DNA from: DATAFT01 sp035544635
GTDB lineage: Bacteria > Acidobacteriota > Thermoanaerobaculia > Multivoradales > Multivoraceae
Length of the DNA: 14,543 nucleotides
Direction: 5' to 3'
Assembly: GCA_035544635.1 (NCBI GenBank)
Contig: DATKDQ010000237.1
Coordinates: 1 to 14,543, forward strand
The position numbers were made by a program, and so were the translations under genes. Below the pieces are notes generated by a model. That model did not search any database and was not told the origin of the DNA. It saw only the letters and a program-made list of their open reading frames with translations. Of the stretch, positions 1 to 7,404 are shown piece after piece. Position 1 is the first letter of the stretch; each line of letters opens with the position of its first letter.

Positions 1-388
1 TCTCGACCTGCCACTCGTCGTCGGCGTGCGCCTCCTTGATGTAGACGTAGGCGAAGTTGGCGACGCCCGCGTACTTCTTGCTCAGGTCCTCCATGCGGGC
101 CACACGGGCCCGGAAGGGCGGTCACGTGTAGCTGCCGAACATGAGGACCAGCGGCTTCTCGGCCCAGAGCTCGGACAGTCTGGTCCTGCCGGCGCCGTCG
201 AGCCGCTCGAGCTCGATGTCGGGCGCGAGGTCGCCCTCGACCAGGTTGCCCTCGGAGCGGATGTCGTACTTGCCGATCTTGATGATGGCGCGCTTCATCG
301 CCTCGCGCCGGGCGAGGAAGAAGGCACCCGAAGCTACGGCGACGATGACCACCGCGATCACGGCGGAACGAATGGCCTTGCTGGTCAC
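1..388 (-). CDS. Deiodinase-family selenoprotein, membrane-anchored (3' end beyond window)
   Basis: The gene reads leftward from a GTG at 388, with GGAGG at 396-400 seven bases upstream. Residues 1-28 form a short basic N-terminus and one hydrophobic anchor, then a linker and a thioredoxin-fold entry (GDLAPDIELERLDG, about 53-66). Translation meets TGA at 122-124 (codon 89) inside the context FGSYT-UGA-PPFR, which matches the active site of iodothyronine deiodinases (FGSxTUPPF), where U is selenocysteine. The same frame stays open to the window edge for 40 more codons and contains YIKEAHADDEW, the counterpart of the deiodinase YIEEAHxSDGW segment with its conserved Glu and His. I therefore read UGA as Sec and the gene as continuing past base 1; 129 codons are visible. 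Known relatives reductively remove iodine from thyroid hormones. In a bacterium the substrate is unknown, and a thiol/selenol redox or dehalogenating role is inference. A nonsense mutation is possible but less likely given the SECIS-like hairpin. Confidence 0.88.
96..112 (-). promoter_or_regulatory. Candidate bacterial SECIS hairpin
   Basis: Directly 3' of the in-frame UGA (122-124), the mRNA has a perfect 6-bp stem, CGGGCC/GGCCCG, around the five-base loop CGUGU. The loop G lies 17 nt after the UGA and is the second loop base, followed by U. This agrees with the known bacterial SECIS pattern: a small apical loop, a G in its first two positions, and a distance of about 16-37 nt from UGA. A weaker lower stem (CC/GG plus U-A with mismatches) can extend it. 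It would recruit SelB with Sec-tRNA. The pairing is seen directly; the function is inferred. The high GC content makes chance hairpins commoner, but position and loop both fit. Confidence 0.72.
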
Positions 389-466
389 GGCAGAACCTCC
401 CGCTGCGTTGCTGGGCGCCCCGGCGAGCCTGGTGGAGGGCCGGTCAGGGTCGCCCCGGGGCGATGG

Positions 467-495
467 ACGGTAGCAGCCTCGGATAGACCAGTCAA
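467..495 (-). promoter_or_regulatory. Sigma70-like promoter for the deiodinase-family gene
   Basis: On the minus strand TTGACT (490-495) is followed after exactly 17 bases by TACCGT (467-472). An extended -10 TG lies one base before the -10 hexamer. The predicted transcript start near 460 leaves a leader of about 70 nt before the GTG at 388, including the GGAGG ribosome site at 396-400. The -35 matches consensus at five of six bases and the -10 at three of six. It lies in the divergent gap between the deiodinase gene and the POT transporter. Confidence 0.55.
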
Positions 496-610
496 TCTAG
501 TGCGGGCTCGAGCCGGCGCAGTCGAGACTGAGGGTTGCGAGCACCCCGCCACCGACCAGGCGATCGGTCACCGTGCTCGACGGGCGATCGAATGGCAATA
601 ATAGCCGCCG

Positions 611-2086
<1,476 letters not shown>

Positions 2087-2090
2087 GTGG

Positions 2091-2111
2091 CGCCCGACCG
2101 CGGTCAGGGCG
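2091..2111. terminator. Hairpin between convergent genes, possible bidirectional terminator
   Basis: CGCCC-GACC at 2091-2099 pairs with GGTC-(A)-GGGCG at 2102-2111, a 9-bp stem with one bulged A and a very tight loop. It starts five bases after the POT stop codon and overlaps the stop codon of the converging binding-protein gene (2104-2106). The gap is only 17 bases. No T-tract follows on either strand, so intrinsic termination is uncertain. Confidence 0.35.
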
Positions 2112-3120
2112 ATCTCGCCAGATCGACGAAGCACTGCTCGGCGGGGACCGGCTCGAAGATCACGCCGAGCTCCACCAACTGGTCCACCAGCGTTCGCCAC
2201 CGCTCGAGCGTCATCGCGCCGACGCTCGAGCGATCGCCGCCCTCGCCCTCGATCAGTGGCTGCTGCGCCGCGGCGCTCTCGGCGAAGGTGCGGGCGTCCA
2301 TCGTCGGGTTGAGCCGGTGCATGAGCTCGTTGGTCGCCGTCGGGTCGGCGAGGTACGCCTGCCACCCTTCCCGCACCGCTTCGACCATGGCCTCGACGGT
2401 CGCCCGGTTGGCGCCGAGGTAGCTCTCGCTGGTGGTGAGGACGGTGGTGTAGGGGTTGTACCCGGACTCGGCGACCAGGAACGTCTGCGGCTCGATCCCG
2501 ATCCTTCTCGCCTGCAGCGGCTCCGCGGTGACGAAGCACTGCATCGAGTAGTGTGGGTCGGTACGGAACAGGCTGAGATCTCCGAACGGCGAGGGCACGA
2601 TCCTCAACTTCTCGAAGCCGTACTTGCGCTCGAGGAAGCGCGAGTAGGGCAGGCCGCGCTCCATGGCGAGCGTGCCCGGGTGCGCGAAGACGTCGGCGAG
2701 CGTGGTGAAGCCGCGCGACGCCCGGGTCATGATGCCCTGCGGATTGGTCTGGTAGGCCGCGAACAGGCCGACCAGGAGGTTGCCGTTGGCGCGCGCGCGC
2801 ACGATCTCGTCGCCGCTTACGATCGCGAACGGGACCGTGCCGGCGCCGAGCATGTCGACGGTGGGAGCGGAGGCCCCGCCGGGGCGGATCGCGACCTCGA
2901 GCCCGTGCCGGGCATAGGCGCCGGTGACCTGGGCGGCGTAGAAGCCGCCGAACTGCGGCTCGGGCTTCCAGTTGAGCTGGAGCTGGACCTTGGTCGGGGC
3001 GTCGAGCGCTCCCGCCGTGGGCGGCGCCGAATCGCCGCCGCCGCAATCGGCGGCGAGAGCGAACAGGCCGCTCGCGAGCACGACCGTGACCTTCCGTCGA
3101 TGCGTGAGCTCCACCTTCAC
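2104..3120 (-). CDS. ABC transporter substrate-binding protein, NMT1/THI5-like (ThiY/SsuA/TauA type)
   Basis: The 338-residue exported binding protein has a basic N-terminus and hydrophobic segment (about 8-24) ending in LAADC, so Cys26 could be lipidated, though Asp just before the Cys is atypical. The mature part opens with LQLNWKPEPQFGGFYAAQ (47-64), the hallmark of the NMT1/THI5-like family, whose members bind thiamine-pyrimidine precursors, riboflavin-like compounds, alkanesulfonates or related small solutes. A further family-like segment is MQCFVTAEP (about 199-207). The GTG start at 3120 overlaps the permease stop by four bases (GTGA), indicating translational coupling. It is the last gene of an ATPase-permease-binding protein operon. 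Substrate is undetermined; a thiamine-precursor role is one option, but no thi gene is nearby. Confidence 0.88.
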   Translation of the reverse strand: MKVELTHRRKVTVVLASGLFALAADCGGGDSAPPTAGALDAPTKVQLQLNWKPEPQFGGFYAAQVTGAYARHGLEVAIRPGGASAPTVDMLGAGTVPFAIVSGDEIVRARANGNLLVGLFAAYQTNPQGIMTRASRGFTTLADVFAHPGTLAMERGLPYSRFLERKYGFEKLRIVPSPFGDLSLFRTDPHYSMQCFVTAEPLQARRIGIEPQTFLVAESGYNPYTTVLTTSESYLGANRATVEAMVEAVREGWQAYLADPTATNELMHRLNPTMDARTFAESAAAQQPLIEGEGGDRSSVGAMTLERWRTLVDQLVELGVIFEPVPAEQCFVDLARSP

Positions 3121-3893
3121 AAGTCGCCGCCGCCGGCGGCTTCCGACGCGTGCCAGTGGCGCAGCGTGAGCCGGCTCGCGAGGTTGATGAGAGTGAACAG
3201 CGCGATCCCGAGCAGCGCCGACAGCAGGAGGTCCGCGAACACGCGGTCGACGCGCTGCTGCTGGCGCGCCACGATGATGTCGCCGCCGATCCCGCTGCCG
3301 GTGATGAACTCACCGACGATGGCGCCGACCACGGCGAGCCCGGCGGCCACGCGCAGGCCGGTGAAGATGCTGGGCAGCGCGTGGGGCAGCCGCAGCTTCC
3401 ACAGCGTGGCCATCCTGCCGGCGCCGTAGAGCCGGAACAGGTCGCGCAGGGCCGGATCGGTCGCGACCAGGCCCGACAGCGTGTTGGCGATCACCGGGAA
3501 CACCGAGACGATGAACGCCGATGCCGGGACGGTGCGGTCGAAGTCCAGCCAGATCACGAGCAGCGGCGCGATGGCGATGATCGGCACGGTCTGGAAGAAG
3601 ACGGCGTAGGGATAGAAGGCGCGCTGGATCCATACCGCCGAGGACAGCGCCACCGCGATCGCGATGCCGGCGGCGACCGAGAGCCCGAAGCCGGCGAGCG
3701 ACGCCGTCGTGGTCTCGAGCGTGAGCGCGCGGAACGACGCCGCCTCGTCGTGGAGCGTCCTCGCCACGGTCGACGGCGCGGGCACCAGAAAGGCCGGCAC
3801 CCATCCGCTCCGCACCGCGATCTCCATCGCGAGCGTCAGGGCCAGGAGCGGCACCAGCGGCGGCAGGGCGGCGCGCAGCAGGCGGCGGCTCAC
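3117..3893 (-). CDS. ABC transporter permease, NitT/TauT/ThiX type
   Basis: This 258-residue inner-membrane permease has about six hydrophobic helices and the cytoplasmic coupling (EAA) loop YGAGRMATLWKLRLPHALP followed by GLRVA, matching SsuC/TauC/ThiX-type permeases of the binding-protein-dependent superfamily (BPD_transp_1). The segment VPAPSTVARTL near residue 34 is typical of this subfamily. The frame is open further upstream, but GTG at 3893 is chosen because it overlaps the TGA of the ATPase gene (3890-3892) by four bases and gives a normal N-terminus (SRRLLRAALPPLVPLL). It presumably works as a homodimer with the adjacent ATPase and delivers solute from the downstream-encoded binding protein. 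Confidence 0.9.
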   Translation of the reverse strand: MSRRLLRAALPPLVPLLALTLAMEIAVRSGWVPAFLVPAPSTVARTLHDEAASFRALTLETTTASLAGFGLSVAAGIAIAVALSSAVWIQRAFYPYAVFFQTVPIIAIAPLLVIWLDFDRTVPASAFIVSVFPVIANTLSGLVATDPALRDLFRLYGAGRMATLWKLRLPHALPSIFTGLRVAAGLAVVGAIVGEFITGSGIGGDIIVARQQQRVDRVFADLLLSALLGIALFTLINLASRLTLRHWHASEAAGGGDL

Positions 3894-4702
3894 GGCACCG
3901 GTCCTCCGCCGCGCTCCAGCGCCTGGTGCAGCAACCGCATCTCGCCCGCGAACGCGGGGTCCGTGCGCAGCGCGGCGGTGCGCTCGGCCGGCAGCGCCAG
4001 CACGTGATCGAGCACGATCCGGCCGGGGCGGCGCGACAGCACGACGGCGCGCTGGGCGAGGAAGGCGGCCTCGACCAGCGAGTGGGTGACGAAGACCACC
4101 GTCATTCCGCGCTCCCGCCACAGCCGGTGCAGCTCGTCGTCGAGATCGTGCCGGGTGATCTCGTCGAGCGCGGCGAATGGCTCGTCGAGGAGCAGCAGGT
4201 CGGGGCTGGTCACCAGCGCCCGGGCGAGTGAGGCGCGCATGCGCATGCCGCCGGAGAGCTGAGCGGGGTAGCGGCCGGCGGCGTCGCCCAAGCCGACGCG
4301 CTGGATCGCGCTCGAGGCGGCTTCGAGGCGCCGCGCGCGGCCGACGCCGCGCAGCTCGAGCGGCAGCGCGACGTTGTGGAGCAGATCGCGCCAGGGCAGG
4401 AGGTGCGCGTCCTGGAACACGTAGGCGATCGGCGCGTGCTCCGCCGTCGTCGGGGGCGACGGCTCGCGCGCGACGGCTCCGCTGGTCGGCCGATCGAGGC
4501 CCGCGACCAGCCGCAGGAGCGTCGACTTGCCACAGCCGGAGGGACCGAGGAGGGCGAGGAACTGGCCCGGCTCGACCTGGAGATCGATCGACTCCACCGC
4601 GACCACGCCGCCCTCGAAGACGCGGCTCACGCCGCGCAGGTCGACGGCGATGCCGGCGGGGCCGGGTCCGGACGCGGCGGTCCTCCTCTCCGAAGCGACC
4701 AT
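3890..4702 (-). CDS. ABC transporter ATPase, NitT/TauT/ThiZ type
   Basis: The 270-residue nucleotide-binding protein energises the adjacent permease. Visible motifs in order: Walker A GPSGCGKST (53-61), Q-loop Gln97 in YVFQDAHLLPW, signature LSGGM (149-153), Walker B LLLLDEP (169-175) with catalytic Glu174, D-loop ALD, and switch His207 in VTHS. FQDAHLLPWR is characteristic of the SsuB/TauB/NrtD-type ATPases. The chosen start is ATG at 4702. No Shine-Dalgarno sequence precedes it, but TAGAAT lies nine bases upstream on the same strand, so the transcript may begin at or next to the start codon. It is the first gene of a three-gene operon lying 124 bases after the peptidase gene on the same strand. 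Confidence 0.92.
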   Translation of the reverse strand: MVASERRTAASGPGPAGIAVDLRGVSRVFEGGVVAVESIDLQVEPGQFLALLGPSGCGKSTLLRLVAGLDRPTSGAVAREPSPPTTAEHAPIAYVFQDAHLLPWRDLLHNVALPLELRGVGRARRLEAASSAIQRVGLGDAAGRYPAQLSGGMRMRASLARALVTSPDLLLLDEPFAALDEITRHDLDDELHRLWRERGMTVVFVTHSLVEAAFLAQRAVVLSRRPGRIVLDHVLALPAERTAALRTDPAFAGEMRLLHQALERGGGPVP

Positions 4703-4711
4703 GGACGCGCC

Positions 4712-4717
4712 ATTCTA
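4712..4717 (-). promoter_or_regulatory. Candidate -10 box of the NitT-type ABC operon (near-leaderless)
   Basis: TAGAAT, followed by GG, lies nine bases before the ATG at 4702 on the minus strand. A transcript starting 6-8 bases downstream would have almost no 5' leader, in keeping with the absence of a Shine-Dalgarno sequence. No convincing -35 is seen. The same TANAATGG form occurs before the GTG at 10036. Confidence 0.42.
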
Positions 4718-4826
4718 CGGGGAGCATCGACCGCACCTGTCGTCGCCCCTCCGGCCCGAATCGCCCAGCGCGAGTCAGGTCGCGCGCGGGCCGCTCGACT
4801 ACTCGCGGTGAAGCGGCGAGCGTCGC

Positions 4827-7118
4827 CTACGGTCGCTCCCAGATCGCGGCCGCGCGCTCGATCTGCTCCGCCGCGGCGCGCAACGCCGTGGCGGTGGCCT
4901 CGATTCCGGCCGAGGCCTGGTCCCAGCGCCGCAGCTCGATCGGTTCTCGCACCGCCGGCAGGGTCTTCACGCCGTAGCCGGTGTAGAAGCCGGGAGCGTA
5001 CAGGTGGTGGCGGTACCACGGACGGTCCGCCAGGCCGTCCTCGCGGGTCAGCGCCCTCTCCGTGGCCATGAGCAGGGCGTCGATCCGCGCGCGCTCGGCC
5101 GCCGAGAGCGGCGGGCCGTCGGCGAGCCGCGCCGTCCGCGCCCGCCCATAGCGCTCCGCGCTCCTGCGCAGCGCCGCCGATGCGTTCAGGAGCGGAGCGA
5201 AGCCGAGGTGGGGCACCGGGTCCTCCGGCGCCGGCACGACGAAGGTCTGGTCGGGGTCGGCGGCGATCTCGTAGATCCTCTCCTCGATCCGCCAGCGCTC
5301 GGTCTCGGTCTGCTCGCGCATCTCGTCGGCGAGCTTCACCACCTCCTCCACGTACCTCGCGACGGTGGCGGCCAGCGGATCGGGATCGAAGGGCAGGACG
5401 TCGGCCTGCGCCAGGCGCAGCACGATGCGCCCGTTGGTCTGCGCCAGCGCCACGCCATAGCGGTAGCCGGGATCCATGAAGCGCTCGTAGTGGTCGATCG
5501 AGTCGTAGATCGAGTGGTACTGGCCGTAGTGGCCTTCGCCCCCGAAGCGGACGTCGAGCGAGGCGATGCCGAGGTGCTGGAGGAACGGTGTGTAGTCCGA
5601 GCCCGAGCCCAGGGCGGCGAGCGCGAGCGGCTTCCCCTCGCGCGCCGCCTGCTGCTCGTCGGGCGAGCCGGTGAGCGCCTGGCGCGCCCGGGCCCGCGCC
5701 GCGACGCTCGTCCCCCGCTGCGGATCGACGACGTCGCGCAGCGCCTCGTTGACCAGCGTCTCGAGCAGGTGCGAGCCGCCCCTGGAGGCGAAGCCGCGGG
5801 AGTTGCTGTCGCTGTTGACGTACGCCACCGCCTTGGCGCGGAGCTCCTCGGCGTGCGTCTCCGCCCACTCGGTCGAGCCGAGGAGGCCCTGCTCCTCGCC
5901 GTCCCACCCGGCGTAGACGATGGTGCGCCGCGGCCGGAAGCCCTGACGCACCAGCTCGCCCAGCGCTTTCGCCTCGGCGAGCACGGCGATCATGCCGCTG
6001 GTGGGGTCGGTGGCGCCGTTGACCCAGGCGTCGTGGTGATTTCCGCGCACGATCCACTGGTCGGGGAGCTCCGCCCCGGGCATCCGCGCGATCACGTCGT
6101 AGAGCGGGACGATGCGCCAGTCGAACGCGAGCGCGAGGCGTACCTTGGTGGGGCCGGGACCGAAGTGGTACGTGATCGGCAGGGCGCCGCGCCAGTCGCG
6201 CGGCACCACGGCTCCGCCGAGCGCCTCGAGCAGCGGCAAGGCGTCGCGCGCGGCGATCGGCAGCACCGGGATCCTGGTGAGGACGGTGGTCTCGGAGCGG
6301 TCGAGGCGCGCGGCCTCCGCGGTGGCGCCGACGAACGGCGTCAGCGGGTCGCCGGCGTGCACGGGCATGTCCATCACCGAGCCGCGCTGAGTCCCCTGTG
6401 CCGGCCTGAAGCCGCCCTCCGGGTAGGTGTCGCCCGCGGCGTACCCGTCCTCGGCCGGATCCGAGTAGATGATGCAGCCCACCGCTCCGTGCTCCGCCGC
6501 GACCTTGGGCTTGATGCCGCGCCAGGAGCGGCCGTAGCGCGCCAGCACGATCCTGCCCTCCACCGAGATCCCGCGCCGGGCGAGCTCCTCGTAGTCCTCC
6601 GGCACGCCGTAGTTGACGTAGACGACCTCGGCGGTGACGTCGCCGTCGATCGAGTAGGCGTTGTAGGTGGGGAGCTGCTCGCCGCTCTGGCCCGACGTCG
6701 CGTCCTCGGCGAGAGCGTCCTCGACCAGCGTCGCCACGAAGCGCCGCGGCTCGAGCATCTCCACCCTGCGCTCGGTGGGGGTGGGGAAGAGCACCTGGAA
6801 CTCCTCGATCTCCACCTGGTATCCCCAGGAGCGGAAGAGCTCGGCCATGTACTCGGCGTTCGCCTTCGACCCCGGAGAGCCGAGGTGGTGCGGGCGTGCC
6901 GCCAGGCGGTGCATCCAGGTCTCGAGGTCGGCGGCATCGAGCGCCCGGTCGAAGCGCTGCTCCCACGCCGTCTGCTCCTCGGCGCTCGCGGCCGAGAACC
7001 CGAGCAGGGCGTCGGGCGTGGTCCCTGCCGGCGACGTGCCGGCGGGCTCGGCCCCGAGCAGGGGCGAGAGTGGGACGGCCAGCGCCAGGGCGAGGACGGC
7101 TGGTGCGAATCGGGACAT
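4827..7118 (-). CDS. Secreted M28 metallopeptidase, glutamate carboxypeptidase II-like
   Basis: The 763-residue protein has a Sec-type signal peptide (about 1-23), then the three-part layout of GCPII and the transferrin receptor: a split M28 zinc-peptidase domain, an inserted PA domain (about 120-300, with ARYGRSWRG and GCIIYSDPAEDG) and a C-terminal helical dimerisation domain (about 600-763). By motif the zinc site is complete: His361 (NHHDAW), bridging Asp371 (GATDPTSG), catalytic Glu408 and zinc-binding Glu409 (DGEEQGLLGSTEW), Asp437 (YVNSDSN) and His535 (YHSIYDS). Relatives cleave C-terminal residues from peptides. Arg194 matches a GCPII substrate arginine, but the pocket lysine appears to be Gly714, so specificity may differ. 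ATG at 7118 is preceded by AAGGAGAGG (7126-7134) at a 7-base spacing. It is a single gene whose export suggests extracellular or periplasmic peptide breakdown. Confidence 0.94.
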   Translation of the reverse strand: MSRFAPAVLALALAVPLSPLLGAEPAGTSPAGTTPDALLGFSAASAEEQTAWEQRFDRALDAADLETWMHRLAARPHHLGSPGSKANAEYMAELFRSWGYQVEIEEFQVLFPTPTERRVEMLEPRRFVATLVEDALAEDATSGQSGEQLPTYNAYSIDGDVTAEVVYVNYGVPEDYEELARRGISVEGRIVLARYGRSWRGIKPKVAAEHGAVGCIIYSDPAEDGYAAGDTYPEGGFRPAQGTQRGSVMDMPVHAGDPLTPFVGATAEAARLDRSETTVLTRIPVLPIAARDALPLLEALGGAVVPRDWRGALPITYHFGPGPTKVRLALAFDWRIVPLYDVIARMPGAELPDQWIVRGNHHDAWVNGATDPTSGMIAVLAEAKALGELVRQGFRPRRTIVYAGWDGEEQGLLGSTEWAETHAEELRAKAVAYVNSDSNSRGFASRGGSHLLETLVNEALRDVVDPQRGTSVAARARARQALTGSPDEQQAAREGKPLALAALGSGSDYTPFLQHLGIASLDVRFGGEGHYGQYHSIYDSIDHYERFMDPGYRYGVALAQTNGRIVLRLAQADVLPFDPDPLAATVARYVEEVVKLADEMREQTETERWRIEERIYEIAADPDQTFVVPAPEDPVPHLGFAPLLNASAALRRSAERYGRARTARLADGPPLSAAERARIDALLMATERALTREDGLADRPWYRHHLYAPGFYTGYGVKTLPAVREPIELRRWDQASAGIEATATALRAAAEQIERAAAIWERP

Positions 7119-7165
7119 CGGCGTACCTCTCCTTCTACTCGATCTCCATCGCGGGGGTGCGGAAC

Positions 7166-7171
7166 ATCCTA
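7166..7171 (-). promoter_or_regulatory. Candidate -10 box of the M28 peptidase gene
   Basis: TAGGAT (minus strand, followed by G) sits 47 bases upstream of the ATG at 7118. It would give a leader of about 40 nt carrying the AAGGAGAGG ribosome site. No good -35 is visible; the expected -35 region overlaps the inverted repeat at 7179-7195. Confidence 0.35.
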
Positions 7172-7178
7172 CCGCCGC

Positions 7179-7195
7179 CGACCTCGGGGAGGTCG
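7179..7195. promoter_or_regulatory. Inverted repeat, possible operator upstream of the peptidase gene
   Basis: CGACCTC-GGG-GAGGTCG is a perfect 7-bp inverted repeat with a three-base centre. It lies 61-77 bases before the peptidase start and covers the zone where a -35 for the TAGGAT box would be. It could be a repressor or activator site, or only an RNA hairpin. No regulator gene is in the window. Confidence 0.33.
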
Positions 7196-7239
7196 ATCAT
7201 GGCGGGCGAACCCTCGCCGACGGGCAGCAACCCTTAGCG

Positions 7240-7319
7240 GCCTGCGTGGCGGCAGGCAGGGCAGTCTCCGACCCTTGGCGCGTCGCGACCCCGACGCGCG
7301 GGTGCTGGCCGACCGGCCA
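7240..7319. repeat. Cluster of three perfect hairpins in the divergent intergenic region
   Basis: Three back-to-back inverted repeats lie between the peptidase gene and the cytochrome gene: GCCTGC/GCAGGC (7240-7257, loop 6), GCGCGTCG/CGACGCGC (7278-7299, loop 6) and TGGCC/GGCCA (7306-7319, loop 4). None is followed by a T-tract. They could be protein-binding sites or folded RNA in a divergent transcript. GC-rich DNA produces such stems by chance more readily. Confidence 0.4.
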
Positions 7320-7336
7320 AAGGTGTTAGGCTAAGG

Positions 7337-7342
7337 TAGTAT
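7337..7342 (+). promoter_or_regulatory. Candidate -10 box of the cytochrome/copper-oxygenase operon
   Basis: TAGTAT, followed by G, is in the most AT-rich patch of the gap, just after the imperfect palindrome TTAGGCTAA (7326-7334). A transcript from about 7350 would carry a leader of about 55 nt with the AAGGAG ribosome site at 7394-7399. No clear -35 is present. Confidence 0.35.
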
Positions 7343-7404
7343 GTGCGGGCCCCTGCATCGACCCTGCTGAACCGCCCCGCTTCCGGGTGTACGAAGGAGT
7401 GCGT

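Noticed and set aside
122..388. An 88-residue complete protein ending at the TGA
   Set aside because: The reading frame and family similarity continue directly past the TGA, and a SECIS-like hairpin follows, so the TGA is better read as selenocysteine than as a stop.
4627..7334. Long open frames at 4627-6966 (minus) and 5004-7334 (plus)
   Set aside because: They are out-of-frame or antisense to the M28 peptidase, which has every family motif in the frame 4827-7118.
7387..7404. GTG at 7387 as start of the cytochrome/copper protein
   Set aside because: It would place the start before the AAGGAG ribosome site at 7394-7399, which is correctly spaced for ATG 7405.
7119..7404. Riboswitch, tRNA or CRISPR repeats in the longest gap
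   Set aside because: No repeated units, no tRNA-like arms and no known riboswitch core were seen; only promoter-like boxes, inverted repeats and a tiny open frame.
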